A DNA stretch of 64,000 bases from Zerene cesonia (GCF_012273895.1 NC_052128.1:3224001-3288000); one strand, 5' to 3'. Numbered from the stretch's first letter, positions 33,991 through 46,460 are shown. Notes: generated from the letters alone by a model not told the origin. Program-made: numbers and translations.

Positions 33991-36900
33991 TTGTATTAAC
34001 TTTAAATAATAACCGGGTTGATTTTAATGAAATTTTCCACACAGGCAATAATCAGTGGCTAAATGTTGTAATTGTGTGACATCAAACAATTTGCGTGTTA
34101 GGCAAGCATTTTGTAGTAAATACTTTTTGCAAGAATTTTCCACATGTAATTTTTTTTTATTTTAAAATGAATTGCCATTAACCTTGTAGGTAACTGAGAA
34201 TGTTAATAGATAAAAATCTCAAAATAAAATCGCGTATTTAAAATAGATTTGGGTTATTTAAATGGAGTATCAATTAATTCATGTTGAAAAATTGCTAAAA
34301 TATATAATATAACAACATTATTAAAAGGAATTATGCAAATCGATTTCACATATCACGCATTCTACATTACGTAAAAATTCTAAAAAAAAAAAACAACTAA
34401 TAAAATCAATAAATTTCACACCAATTTGTTAAAAAAATCTTTAGTCTGGTCGAATAAAAATACCGTATATTAGTTTAAGAAAATATTGATAAGCCGATAC
34501 TTTGTGCGCATTCGGTTAATATAATATGTTTTATATGATTTTTATTCATTTTATTGCGTCAATATTTAATATGAAGGTTTTCGACAAAGCGCTTTAGGAA
34601 ATAGAGTCATTCCAGCAGTGACATATTGATATGGGATGGCGCATGAATTTTGTTGTGAGCCAGAACCATTGTAGATACCATAAGCATATGAATTGATGTT
34701 ATTAATGAGTATAATATGTTTGGTATTTTATTATATTCTCTGTACATAGTGGTTTTGAATTTATACAGATTTCCCCTAAGCCTTGGAAGAACAGCGTGAT
34801 AAAGTTAATATGAAATAATAAATTGTTTTTAAAAATATTCGTTACACGTGAAGATATTCATATCGACTTGATTTCTTATACTGAGTTGTATTATATTAAT
34901 AGTATCTAGACGAAGAAAATAAAAATTTACCCGTATGTGGTAGCTCACTGGACTCAAGACTCATACAAAGGATAGTAGTTTTTTTATATACAGAAATGAA
35001 TTGGCAAATATAATGCCAAAAAATGAGGTGTCACTGGATCGGTCTTAAAAAGGAAACCGACGTTTCTAGATAGTTTTTTTTGATACAAAAAATAGTTGAC
35101 AAGATATACGCATATAAAGTCGTAAAAATTTCAAGAACTGCTTCTTCAGAAATTACATGATGTATAAAAGTTAGTAGTCCTAGTAAAGAAAACGTTGTAA
35201 ATCAATATTGAACGTAAATAATTATCCTTGTAGGTACACATTGCAAAGAGATACAATAGTAAACACATTTCCCGATAATTATATAAAAGTAGAAAGTTTA
35301 TGTCACTGGCGTAAACGTCTTTTTATATAAGTTTCGTAACAATTAATTGTTAGTTCACCAATAATATTACACTTCATAAAGATTCATTTCAACAATAAAT
35401 CGCATGCGAACAAAATGTACTTACGTGAATAAATAGAAATGCATTGCTAGATTTACAGCAATAATTCAAACACACTGTACACACGTACGTGTATAATATA
35501 TGGTGACGATTAAAAGTCTAACATTTCGCCTCTACAAACGTACCGTGTAAAACCACGCAAACAGTTAGTTAACCTATGTAACAGTTGAACTTTTCAAACG
35601 AAATTAAATGCTCAAAATTGAAAGTGTTATTCATCCAGGTACCTAACTGTTATTCATTTAATTCAAACCAATAATTAACGAACGAACCGTAAGCACAAAG
35701 TAAAACCATCTATTATGAAAAGCGAAACAGCATTATAGCCTAACTGTTAGAACATAAACTGCATATTACTCATCGCACCAATAAAACTTGGCCTCTTAAG
35801 CACAACAGATAGCAAGGTTCAGAGGGGTCGGGATATTATGGCCATTAATCCTTGGTCACCAATATAAAACGACCCGTAATGTAAACAGACTATAAAGATA
35901 CCGCAGGTCGTAATTAAATGGCGAGGTCCCGTAAGAAGTAATGCGTTTCTGTGAAGTTGGATCTTATGTATAGAGGATATTATACTGAATTCTAATATAG
36001 TTGATTGCTTTTGAATTCGAAAATATTTCTGCTTTATAACTAGTTCTTTGTCGTCCATAAACTGATTCAAATAGAGTCCGATATAACTTGTGGTTTAAAA
36101 TTTTGATGAATCGTCTTCTGTGGTGGTGTGGTATCTTACCGATGCGTGCTGACTAATCGGTTCTTAGGAAGAATGCATTTTTTTAATCTTCCACACTAAT
36201 TTGACTTGGGTTATAGTCTGGATTGACACAGTCCAATACATCCCGGTATTACGCAAGTCAACTAAATAGACATAAATATTTTTTTGAAAAAAATTCCTTC
36301 AATCACAAAAATATTAAGCATTAATTTGTTATAATTATCATTCACTTAATGTTATAATTTATAGTACTGTAACATAACTGTTTCTTATGTTTTAATTTTA
36401 TACACCACGATAAAGGGATGTTATGTTAAACGACTGATAAGGCCTTCGGAAAGTATACTATAAGCAATGTTAATTAAGGTTCAATTTCCAACAGTACTCG
36501 ATCTACATTTCACTTTTACGTACAGGTGCGTGACCTTTCCTTATTTAGACTCTTCATTTAAAAGCGGTTTGCTATAAAACAATTAATACGAAGCAAATTA
36601 AGCTACATCATTGACATTTTTATGTTTATTTATGTGCTTTAAATTTCTATTGTCATAATTGTATCGAATAAGATAATTAATAAGAGACGTAATTGTCAAA
36701 TTATATTAGCCTGAAATTAATAATGTTTCAATAATTAATATTATATTAAATAGGAGACAATTTAATAAATTAATTATACCTCCCAGGTATAAATACCGAA
36801 TAATATGCAAAGGAAACTATAATACAAATCCTATTAACATATTTCATAAGAAAAACTTGCGTGCGTTAAAACGCTACGCAGTATGGTAGATTGGTCATTA

Positions 36901-37292
36901 CCTCGCACCACAATAACAACTAGGAACAATTTGTTAGAAAATAAACCTAGTTAGGCATCTGGCTACCGTATGGTAAATAGCGCAATTTGCCTCTTCCTTG
37001 TTTATTACTTTGCGGAATTATGCTATACGGTTTTCGGTTGCAATGTTGAATTAAGAAGTAATGATCTGTGGTTGTAATCGAATGATGAGGCTAACACTGG
37101 ACGTAAAATTGTAATTAGTGAGTCATTGGTTTTATACTAGTAAGGCGTAGTTCTTGTATTTTTACCCGACCTAAATAAAATAAATGAAATGGAAAATATA
37201 CAATATAATAACGCGATATTACCCTAACTTTTTCAAGATCTACTACGAGATTAGAGGCGTGATTATATATATATGAGAATTAATGTATCTCT
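33991..37292. other. Unique AT-rich DNA
   Basis: A short tRNA-like phrase ('gtggtagctcactggactca', 34938-34957) is probably a SINE remnant. A GC-richer patch at 36105-36260 has no open frame. No gene is recognised. Confidence 0.35.
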
Positions 37293-37497
37293 TTTATACT
37301 GTGGCGAACGCCTCCCTGGTACAGTGATTAACGCGTGAGCCTAGAACCGAGGGGTCCTGGGTTCAATTCTCGATGGGGACGCACAAAAAAATGTCTTATC
37401 AACTACTTTTCCGTAAAGAAAATCAATCAATGAAACAAATGTCCATCATCTGCCCTATACCCCACTAGGGGACACGGGACTTCAGCTTTATACTGTG
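37293..37497 (+). mobile_element. tRNA-derived SINE with exact target-site duplication
   Basis: TTTATACTGTG occurs at 37293-37303 and 37487-37497, bounding a 183-bp element (37304-37486). The head has an A-box TGGTACAGTGATT (37318-37330) and a B-box GGTTCAATTCT (37360-37370), the pol III promoter layout. The tail is 'ctataccccactaggggaca' then 'cgggacttcagc' with no poly(A). The intact 11-bp duplication indicates a fairly recent insertion. I recall this 'ctgggttc...cggtggggac' SINE type as widespread in Lepidoptera. Confidence 0.88.
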
Positions 37498-38031
37498 ACA
37501 TAAATCAAATTAACTTTAACCTCCGTTTTGCCATAATTACATCAACCGATTTACATACCATATTCATACCGTTAGATGTCAATACAGGATGTTCAAATGA
37601 AATTGTTTATTGTGAGCAATCATCTTGTTTATCATGCTATCTCATTGGCCTAGGACTGTAATCAGTGTTATTATTACAGTTTCCGTTTCTAAGAAACAAC
37701 TGCAGCTTTCCAATTGATATGCACCGTTGATAGCTAATATGTGTTTTTACTGCGGACATCGGGCCTGAAAGAATTACAATATTACATGTGAAGTGCTTCA
37801 TACTTTGTTATTACTTCTGATGGAAGTTCATTTCGATTTTATTTGCTAAAGAAATGCTACAATCAGATTAAAAAGTATAGCAGAGCTATTGAATTATACT
37901 CCTGGATTGTTCCAATATGTTCTTCTTCAATAGAATTTCAATTCAAGTAGGTTTGTATATTTGTAAAATTATTGTTTTTTGATAAACATGTTTATTAAAA
38001 AAGGTTTATAAAATAGTATAGATTTATATGC

Positions 38032-39031
38032 NNNNNNNNNNNNNNNNNNNNNNNNNNNNNNNNNNNNNNNNNNNNNNNNNNNNNNNNNNNNNNNNNNNNN
38101 NNNNNNNNNNNNNNNNNNNNNNNNNNNNNNNNNNNNNNNNNNNNNNNNNNNNNNNNNNNNNNNNNNNNNNNNNNNNNNNNNNNNNNNNNNNNNNNNNNNN
38201 NNNNNNNNNNNNNNNNNNNNNNNNNNNNNNNNNNNNNNNNNNNNNNNNNNNNNNNNNNNNNNNNNNNNNNNNNNNNNNNNNNNNNNNNNNNNNNNNNNNN
38301 NNNNNNNNNNNNNNNNNNNNNNNNNNNNNNNNNNNNNNNNNNNNNNNNNNNNNNNNNNNNNNNNNNNNNNNNNNNNNNNNNNNNNNNNNNNNNNNNNNNN
38401 NNNNNNNNNNNNNNNNNNNNNNNNNNNNNNNNNNNNNNNNNNNNNNNNNNNNNNNNNNNNNNNNNNNNNNNNNNNNNNNNNNNNNNNNNNNNNNNNNNNN
38501 NNNNNNNNNNNNNNNNNNNNNNNNNNNNNNNNNNNNNNNNNNNNNNNNNNNNNNNNNNNNNNNNNNNNNNNNNNNNNNNNNNNNNNNNNNNNNNNNNNNN
38601 NNNNNNNNNNNNNNNNNNNNNNNNNNNNNNNNNNNNNNNNNNNNNNNNNNNNNNNNNNNNNNNNNNNNNNNNNNNNNNNNNNNNNNNNNNNNNNNNNNNN
38701 NNNNNNNNNNNNNNNNNNNNNNNNNNNNNNNNNNNNNNNNNNNNNNNNNNNNNNNNNNNNNNNNNNNNNNNNNNNNNNNNNNNNNNNNNNNNNNNNNNNN
38801 NNNNNNNNNNNNNNNNNNNNNNNNNNNNNNNNNNNNNNNNNNNNNNNNNNNNNNNNNNNNNNNNNNNNNNNNNNNNNNNNNNNNNNNNNNNNNNNNNNNN
38901 NNNNNNNNNNNNNNNNNNNNNNNNNNNNNNNNNNNNNNNNNNNNNNNNNNNNNNNNNNNNNNNNNNNNNNNNNNNNNNNNNNNNNNNNNNNNNNNNNNNN
39001 NNNNNNNNNNNNNNNNNNNNNNNNNNNNNNN
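38032..39031. other. Assembly gap, exactly 1000 N
   Basis: A round 1000-base run of N indicates a scaffold placeholder; the true distance is unknown. The right edge falls exactly at the poly(T) of a family S copy, so the break probably comes from repeat collapse. Open frames listed across N runs are artefacts. Confidence 0.95.
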
Positions 39032-39330
39032 TTTTTTTATGTCACAGTCGGCAATGGAGCTGGTGGGTCGCCTGATAGTAAGCGCTACCACCGCCCATGA
39101 ACATTCGTACAAATGGATTGCCGACTTTTTGGGAAGGGATTAGGAAGGGATTGGCGAGAGGAATAAAGGAAAGGACTGGGAAGGGAAGGAAAAGGATATG
39201 GGCCTCCGGCTCCCCCACTCACGAAACGAAACACAGCAGAATGCTATTTCACGCCGGTCTTCTGTGGGGATGTGGTACTTCCCCGGTGCGAGCTGGCCCA
39301 ATTCGTGCCGAAGCGTGCTCGACTACCACA
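39032..39330 (-). mobile_element. Family S retroposon, near full length
   Basis: On + it opens with TTTTTTT (from the gap edge) and 'atgtcacagtcggcaatgga', and ends 'gcgtgctcgactaccaca'. In true orientation it starts 'tgtggtagtcgagcacgctt' and ends in poly(A). It is very close to 63591-63938 but lacks the internal hairpin segment present there at 63812-63848. It has no reverse transcriptase and is either a SINE or the 3' end of an unseen LINE. Confidence 0.85.
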
Positions 39331-39761
39331 TTTAAAATCCTAATCTTGGATCACGTTACTGTGTCTGGTATTAAAAATTCATACACGTTAAGCCAATAAT
39401 TTTATTAACTTACTCTATAAGGCAAAATTGTTTTCAAAAAATCTATCTAATTATTATCAAAGCATATGATTAATACATTTCTCACAAAACTCACTAACGA
39501 TATGCTAATACATATTTCCAGATAATTTTTACGCCTCGCCGCATCTCGGCGATAAGTCGGTGCCTTTGCGCCCACGCACCTGACACTGTCGTTTGTTAAA
39601 TACAGTATCTTTTTATAACGTGCTCCGATTGATACGGTTAGACCAGAGCCTGTTCTGAGTTGATATATAATGGCTGTATTGTCTAACGACGTTGTTTTAA
39701 TGTCATTGCGTAACAGCTGTAGGTGATTTTAATTTGAACTTGGAAAAATAGTATTATAATA
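39331..39761. other. Unique DNA with a GC-rich hairpin and E-box
   Basis: TCGCCG (39536-39541) and CGGCGA (39547-39552) form a perfect 6-bp stem with a 5-base loop. CACCTG follows at 39577-39582 within 39531-39590, a sharp GC island in AT-rich DNA. No open frame is present. Confidence 0.4.
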
Positions 39762-39895
39762 TAGTAGGTTTTGCCCGCGGCGGTTAAATCCGGAGTAGCT
39801 TAAAAGATATTGTACATATAAACCTTCCCCTTGCATCACTCTATCTATTAAAAAAAAAATCAAAAAATTGCGAAGTTTTAAAGATAAAAGCTATA
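39762..39895 (-). mobile_element. Helitron-like element relic
   Basis: 'tttgcccgcggcggttaaat', 'ccggagtagcttaaaagata' and 'ataaaccttccccttgcatc' match the reverse of the element at 1-179. The CTAG end is decayed. Confidence 0.55.
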
Positions 39896-41164
39896 TTTAT
39901 TTGTTTATTGGTTAAGATTCCATTCAAACATAACTCCATAGATTAAAAAAAATCTTAACAATTTAATTCTTTATCTGAAATATGTAACATAGACTACTTT
40001 TGGGCAAGGCAGGGACAAGTACATAATGATAAACGCGTGCTAATAATACGTGCTTTTTTAAGAAGGTTACATGTAATTTTAAAATTTACCCAAATCCGAT
40101 AAGCGGGTCAAAATTGTCATGCGTTAAAATTGCTATGTAACATGACAGCCGACTGCACTCCTAGTAGTATGGTTCTTGGCCATGGGTATATATACGATGA
40201 CGTTTCATTTTAGTTGTTAACACGTAATGCAGAAACTGTGGTTTAAAATTTTATCATTACCAAAATTCTATCTAATCTCTATTCTATCTTCTTCTTTCTA
40301 TTATATCTTCTATCTAGCCTTATTACGTTCTATTGTGAGCTCGGTAGTCGAAACTAAAATTATTTTTTGTTTATTGTTATGTTACAAGTTCCAATTGTTA
40401 TATGTTAGTGACTTTAATTTAACAATTTGGCTGAAATTTGGCATTGACTAAGAAAGCATTCTGTGAAATTCTACCCAAAGGTATAAAATAGAGGATGAAA
40501 GTTTGTACCACGAAAATTTTGATCACGCGAGCGAAGCTACGGGTAAAACAGCTTTTGACATATAGTAAGACCAATTTCAAGGTATCGTTAACGTTATGTG
40601 TTAAATAGTTAACGTATTTAAACATGTACGTATATAAACTTATAAAACTCAAAATAAAATATCAATTACAAGCGATAAATTGATAGCGTGATATTCATTC
40701 CAATTGTACCATTAACCATAACCGTGTAAGATATCTCAAATAAGTGTTAATTTTCAATTTAAAATGCGGATAAGAATCTTGACTGAGATTTTATAACTTT
40801 CTATTTATATGAAACGATTTTAACATATTTGAGAATCAATTAAGTAAACTATAATAAATATGTTTGGGTTTTAACGGTCGAAAAACAGTTAGTGTGGCAT
40901 TAAAACTGCGTGTGAAGCGATATGGGCATTTAGGCTTGAATATTAAAAACCTTATGTGTTTTACTATTCTGATTGATAGAGATTCATATGTTAATATCAA
41001 ATCCCCCAGCTGGCTGTTAATGCTTGTTGTGTAGGCAAAGATGATAAATACGAAAGAATATTTATCTATGTATAGTTCGATCAACGTAGCATATTGTATT
41101 TACTAATTCATAGAATAATACAATTCTTTCGAATAGTAAGGCATCCTTTATAATATGCTTTTAT
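39896..41164. other. Unique AT-rich DNA
   Basis: A TCT-rich tract lies at 40264-40320. A fragment 'gcgagcgaagctacgggtaa' (40528-40547) is the end of another Helitron-like copy. No gene is recognised in the small AT-rich frames here. Confidence 0.35.
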
Positions 41165-41290
41165 AAGTTTCATCTGTACGTACGCTTGTATGTAACCGAC
41201 ACCCTCGGACTCGATATTGATGCATTAACGGACAGATTTAATTCACTATGTATACTCATGATCCTTCATGCAACAACGATCCTTCCTTGA
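41165..41290 (+). repeat. Interspersed repeat (family P)
   Basis: The second copy of the repeat at 13281-13385, in the same orientation; see that entry for the shared words. Confidence 0.5.
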
Positions 41291-41617
41291 CCATACAATT
41301 TCATGAGTTTATCTTACTATCCTCATTAGCATCAGCAGGATTATATAGCAAGTGAGACAATTTAGTAGATTCTATTATTAAAGCGTTTTTTTTTATATTT
41401 TTACATATAATAATGGTCTAATGTGTCTATTACATGCCTAGTACATGTTTTTGTATATTAAATCATATTCTTTATTTTCTGCTTTGGTGTACAATAATAT
41501 GTTTAATAAAGAATAAAACACTAATTGTCATTATGTGATTGCACTCTAAGAGCCATGCAACACACGCGGGCAAATCCGTGGGAAGAAAACTGGCTTATAA
41601 TAACCCACATTATAATA

Positions 41618-41813
41618 TCCTACTAATATTATAATCCTACTCATATTATAAATGCGAAAGTTTGTAAGGATGTGTGTGCGTTTGTTGCTCTTTTACGCAA
41701 AAACTACTGAATCGATGCAATGAAATTTGGTACGTAGACAGCTGGACAACTAGAATAACATATAGGCAACTTTTTACCCGATATTCACCGATGAAACCGC
41801 GGGGCGCAGCTAG
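41618..41813 (+). mobile_element. Helitron-like (Lep1-type) element with duplicated 5' end
   Basis: TCCTACTAATATTATAA at 41618-41634 is followed at once by a second start, TCCTACTCATATTATAA (41635-41651), then the normal body. It ends 'accgcggggcgcag' then CTAG at 41810-41813, with flanks A and T. Part of the 3' module is deleted ('atattcaccgatgaaacc'). Confidence 0.85.
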
Positions 41814-41927
41814 TATAACAATAATTGCGAAGTGATATGATTGCTAACATAGTTAAGCTTATAATACACGAAACTCGTACCATTGAAAAGGTGATAATTC
41901 AATTATAACCGATACAAGTTATCCTCG

Positions 41928-42085
41928 TGGTCAAATATCGAGCACCGCAGGCAATCTCAACGATTAGTCAACTGCGTAGGATGTTGTATTGAACAAGTGC
42001 GTGCGCGAACACGAACGAACTTTCACTTATATCTTTACTCTTAAGCTTCGCTGGAAGATCCGAAGGACCGACTGAAGTTGATATT
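41928..42085 (+). repeat. Interspersed repeat, non-coding
   Basis: 'acgattagtcaactgcgtag' then 'aacaagtgcgtgcgcgaaca' and 'aggaccgactgaagttgat' form a phrase order I recall from repeats in several moths and butterflies. It is GC-richer than its surroundings. A possible distant relative lies near 24270-24315. Confidence 0.45.
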
Positions 42086-42148
42086 AAGTACTATTAGGGG
42101 AGACCTAGGTTATGGTGTATATTGATATTGATCAGAGAATGATGGTGT

Positions 42149-42370
42149 TTAAGGTTACGTAGCCAAAGAGTAAACTGATACCCTGTCCGTATGTCTGTCT
42201 GTCTGTCCATCTGTTTCATGAGATAGTTAGACAGTTGACATTTTCATAGTTGATGTATTTATCTTGTCTATAACAACAAATGAACATTAACAATTATAAA
42301 TCCTTAACAACGATTAGCACGGACGTACATTAGGTGGATACCCAAATTTTGTTTGTAATTCGTACGACGT
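42149..42370 (+). mobile_element. MITE-like element (AGGGTTCCGT family), old copy
   Basis: 'gtagccaaagagtaaactga' followed by 'taccctgtccgtatgtctg', a GTCT microsatellite (42193-42207) and 'tagttagacagttgacattt' match the internal order at 44418-44640 and 16293-16548. The terminal inverted repeats are eroded. Confidence 0.5.
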
Positions 42371-44313
42371 TCAACTCGCATTTGACCTATTTTATGATTT
42401 ATTTCCAAGATATTATTAAATTTATTCTGAGATTAGAACCTTTATACTTCATAATTCTTTGTTGTGTTAAACCACTATACAACAAGGCTGAGTATATAAC
42501 ATAATAGCTACGCAATAGTAAAACCAAGTGTAGTGACATTTTAATGCTGTATAGAAAGGAAATATTGAATAATAATTTAAAGGATTTTATCTGCGTTTAA
42601 TATAGAAACGCGAACGATGCGCTTGACCGGTTCGATTAAGAAATATACAAAGCCGGCGAGTTTATTACAATAGCTCTATAGTAGGCTGTTTATTTTTATT
42701 AACCGCCTAAAGAACTTGTTGACTTTTATATTGTGTGGACAAAAATGTCCTACACCCACGGAAAATATTGTGAAACATAGTAAAACTAGCCGTAGGCGAT
42801 GTTGGGAGCTTATGTAATTGAATTATTGTTGTTTAGATTGTTGGATATTTTATTAATTTATACACAAATGACCCCATGATCATGAACAAATTTTGAATAC
42901 GTTATTTCTATTAAAACGTCATCGCTTAAGTCTTTTTTAAAATTTAATAAAGATTTTTTTTAAGTTTATCATTAAAATAGCACTTCTGCATATTTATTTA
43001 AATTCACATTACACTATTTCAAAAGAGTCGGGGAAAAAACAAATCAAACAAACCAATCCGAATATTAATAACAGTTTCATTAGAGGCCACAAAAAACAAC
43101 GAAACAATACATCAAGCAAACTGTATAATCTAAGCTCTCAATTCGTCAGTTAAGTGATGACTATTGTTTTTTTCACTTAACAGTGTTAAGCCGACGTTTC
43201 TATCGCGTCCGCCCTTACCAGTTAAACTCGATAGCGAGTCACTTTCTCGAACGAGAGGAAATGAAAACAAAGCTTCCTTGATTCTCGTAACGCGGTCCTG
43301 TTTATTTATGATTTAACTCTGTTATATCGTGTTTTATTATGTGCCTGTAGAAACTGCATGTTTTACAAGCCGATTATGTATTTTTTATGGGCTCTTATTT
43401 ATCTGCTTTGATTTTAAAATAAACTCAATGTACGGTTTACGTGTAACAGCGATTTTCAATAAATTTAAGCACAAAGTACAAACAGAATGGAAAATCGTTA
43501 ATTTGTTTATAATTATCATAATTATTATTATTGAAATAATAACGCCTACATGTATATTCATTAGATGAATTATTATGAACGCATCTTTCATTTTGATAAT
43601 AGCGATTCGTGAACAATTAGTAGCGTCTAACAGTGATGAGTTGGACAGGTGCGCGCGCGCATTATGATTGAGCCATTGTTTCCCACGACCCTTACGCTCA
43701 CCGGTATCTTACTATCTCGGAGTTTGATTGGTGCAGTTGCTAGATATAACAGTTAGAGGAAAAGTGCGGTGAGTAATACTTACCTATAGTTCGGTATATT
43801 GCAAAAAGTATATAAACGCTTAACAATCTCTTGAATGTAAAAATGATATTAAATAATACGGAAACATTGTATAGATATTGGAACTTTTGTTTATATAATT
43901 ACGATCTATTCAAACAATAATATTAATATGAAGAATAAAGAAGAGTCATATATTACATATAAAATATATTTCTATGTGAAAGTATCTAGTATCGTCAACT
44001 AAAGCATTTTATCTAAATTGATTTTTTATCGTGGACTAGTTTACTAAACGTTATCTACAAGACAATGATTTAAATTAACATAATTTAATTATATTGAATG
44101 TCGCTTTCCAAACTTCGCAACCAAACGCAAAACAGAATTACATAACGTAATGAACAACGTTTCCCACACCTCAGTCATTTGTTACTTCTCGTATTTACCG
44201 GCCACTAAATAATGGGGAAATATGTAAGTTTTAGTATTGTAGTATTAATGGTTAGGCGTCCTACTGTGTGATGGACGCGTACAGCTGTTAGCGTGTCAAT
44301 GAACTGTGGTATA
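42371..44313. other. Unique DNA with a possible first exon near 43.7 kb
   Basis: Between 43580 and 43768 the sequence is GC-richer and ends GTGCG/GTGAGTAAT, a good + strand donor at 43769. A 30-codon frame (ATG near 43663) stops before the donor. It could be a 5' UTR exon. The minus strand also reads GTAAGTATT a few bases further on, so the signal is ambiguous. Confidence 0.25.
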
Positions 44314-44350
44314 CTAGCCATCCGTCCTGGTTTCGCCCGGTGATAGGGTT
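44314..44350 (-). mobile_element. Helitron-like 3' end fragment
   Basis: CTAG (44314-44317) then 'ccatccgtcctggtttcgcc' is a typical reversed 3' end; the remainder is lost. Confidence 0.4.
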
Positions 44351-44417
44351 GTATTATCTTAATTAGGGTCAAGTTAAATCTTTATGGTATAAATTTTGAT
44401 CGCTTTTCAGAGTATCA

Positions 44418-44640
44418 TATCCAAAGAGTAAAACAGAACCCTATAGCTAAGACTTCGATGTTTGTCTGTCCGTGTGTAAATAGGCAGGCAGGCCATGTAT
44501 ATCATGAACCGTGGATTAGATAGGTTTATATTGGCGCTACAAAAAAATCGAGGTAAAGCAAAGTTTGGGATTGTCATAAATTGGATGGGTGGCTATTATT
44601 TTTACATCTGCTCTCTAACTTATTTGTACAGAACCCTTAG
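44418..44640 (+). mobile_element. MITE-like element (AGGGTTCCGT family)
   Basis: 'ccaaagagtaaaacagaacc' begins it and 'ttatttgtacagaaccctta' ends it. It shares 'cataaattggatgggtg' exactly with the copy at 16293-16548. Confidence 0.6.
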
Positions 44641-46424
44641 TGTTGTGAGTCTCACTCGTACTTGACTTATTAAGGAATATAACGAATATTACATGTTTCT
44701 GACGAAAACTGCTGACGGAAACATCGAGTTATGGACGCTTTCATAAACTCGAGATTTTTGTTCCAAAATCTTGTCATTAATTTGATCCCCAGTTTCAAAA
44801 TAAATTCTACCGCAATATAAAAAAACTAAAACGCATTACGATTAAACAAATCATTCCAACGATTAGGAAATACTTGCTAAGTCTTACCTACTTAGAATTA
44901 TCGTTAGCTTAGCAGTAACTACTGACGGTAACACAGTAATAGTGAATTTGTGTCTAAAGTTATCCATTATTACTGCTTTAAGTGTCCATTTACAATAAAA
45001 TAGTAACATTTAATTTTTTACCTTAAAATAATTAGTTATAAGACGAATAAAACTATGATTCAATCACTAGTTAGTTAACCTATTATTTGCTTATAGAGAT
45101 AAATGTTGAATTTTTTTTAAATTATCTAATGAGTCTCAATATTTCAGATGATGTATAAAAGATCTCTTAAAATAAAAATCTTTGTTTTTATTTAACAAAC
45201 TATCAATGTAAAAGTACAACACAATAACTTTACAAATAAAAAAAATAATAAAAAGTAGCCTGAAATATGTTTCATATAAGTATATAAGTATTATTCAACT
45301 GGCTTCAAAAAAAAGGAGGATTTCTATTTGACTGTATTTTTTGTGTTTGTTCCATTTCAATCTATGACTATATTTTTTTAAGCTGTTGGATTATATGTTC
45401 TTATTTAAATTTCGTGTAGTTGTGACAATTTGAAGACTAGCTTTTTATTAAAAATACTTCTTTATACATCATCAAATTACAATTAAAATAATTCTTCAAC
45501 AACATCCTCAATTACATCTATTACTCATGTATACTTATAGGTATTCAAAATCTTATTACAAATCACCTAAAAGATGACTGCATAAGATACGAATATAATT
45601 TATATATAATTATTAAATCACGAATTACACTACAATAATAATTAAGGATCAACAATAGCTTTAAACGTACATAATATATTTTCAATGCTGATACAATGGT
45701 CCGTAATAATTTATACAATATTCACTCACATCGTAATACATAGAAAATTATTGTTTACGTAGTCACGATTCGCAAATCGACTCTCAAGGAAATCTTATGA
45801 TGACCTGTAGTTGCATTATGAAAACATTAATGATATTGAATGTAAATAAAAATTACAATTGATTAAGATATGATTGTGAGAGAGAGCATTTTACCAGACT
45901 AATACAAATATTTTTTATAAATAGGCAAAGTATAAGTGTGAAATTAAAAAATATGAAAAATAAATAGTAATACCAAAATACAAAGGGTTTTTAATTACAG
46001 TCATTATAGCACAACTGTATTTAGTTTAATATAATTAGTGTTTAGTTTCTAAAAAAATCGTATATTTTTCATCGATTCTACTAACAATATATGCTGTTAT
46101 CTTATACTTTGTATCGTACAATAAACGACCAAATGAAACCAATCTTAACCGCATCTTAAGCGGTTCCATAATCACGTCAATACGCAAGATAACCAGCTAG
46201 CACACATTAGAAATTGTTCAGCTCGTAATTCTAATAAGGCCATTAGGCGGAATGTACTAGGCCTATAAAGATAGATGCAATAATATTGTAAAGGAAGACA
46301 GTACGCAATGGCTAGCCGTTATTCAGGTGTACTTATAACCTCCGGGTGTGCGATGACACTAATTACAGGAAATATTTTGACATTTCGGACTGAGCTAACA
46401 ATGCACTAATGTGTTTTGTGACGG
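44641..46424. other. Unique AT-rich DNA
   Basis: No repeats are recognised in 44700-46130. From 46140 the sequence becomes GC-richer and more complex, leading into the candidate exon at 46425, and could be a promoter or enhancer. Confidence 0.3.
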
Positions 46425-46460
46425 ATGGCGTTGCGATTTGTTGCGTGGTATGCGTTTGAG
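46425..46460 (+). CDS. Weak candidate start exon (MALRFVAWYAFE)
   Basis: ATGG at 46425 opens 12 codons (M-A-L-R-F-V-A-W-Y-A-F-E) that run exactly into GAG/GTAAGC at 46461 in phase 0, the same phase as the donor at 20817. The stretch is GC-richer than its neighbours. An in-frame acceptor is not evident; ACAG at 46364-46367 would give a mostly untranslated exon. Such a short frame with a good donor can arise by chance. Confidence 0.2.

Noticed and set aside
37304..37376. A functional tRNA gene
   Set aside because: The boxes are clear, but the sequence is the head of a SINE bounded by a target-site duplication and lacks a pairing cloverleaf.
38024..39143. Long open frames of 362 and 371 codons on both strands
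   Set aside because: They consist almost entirely of N (assembly gap) and have no sequence content.
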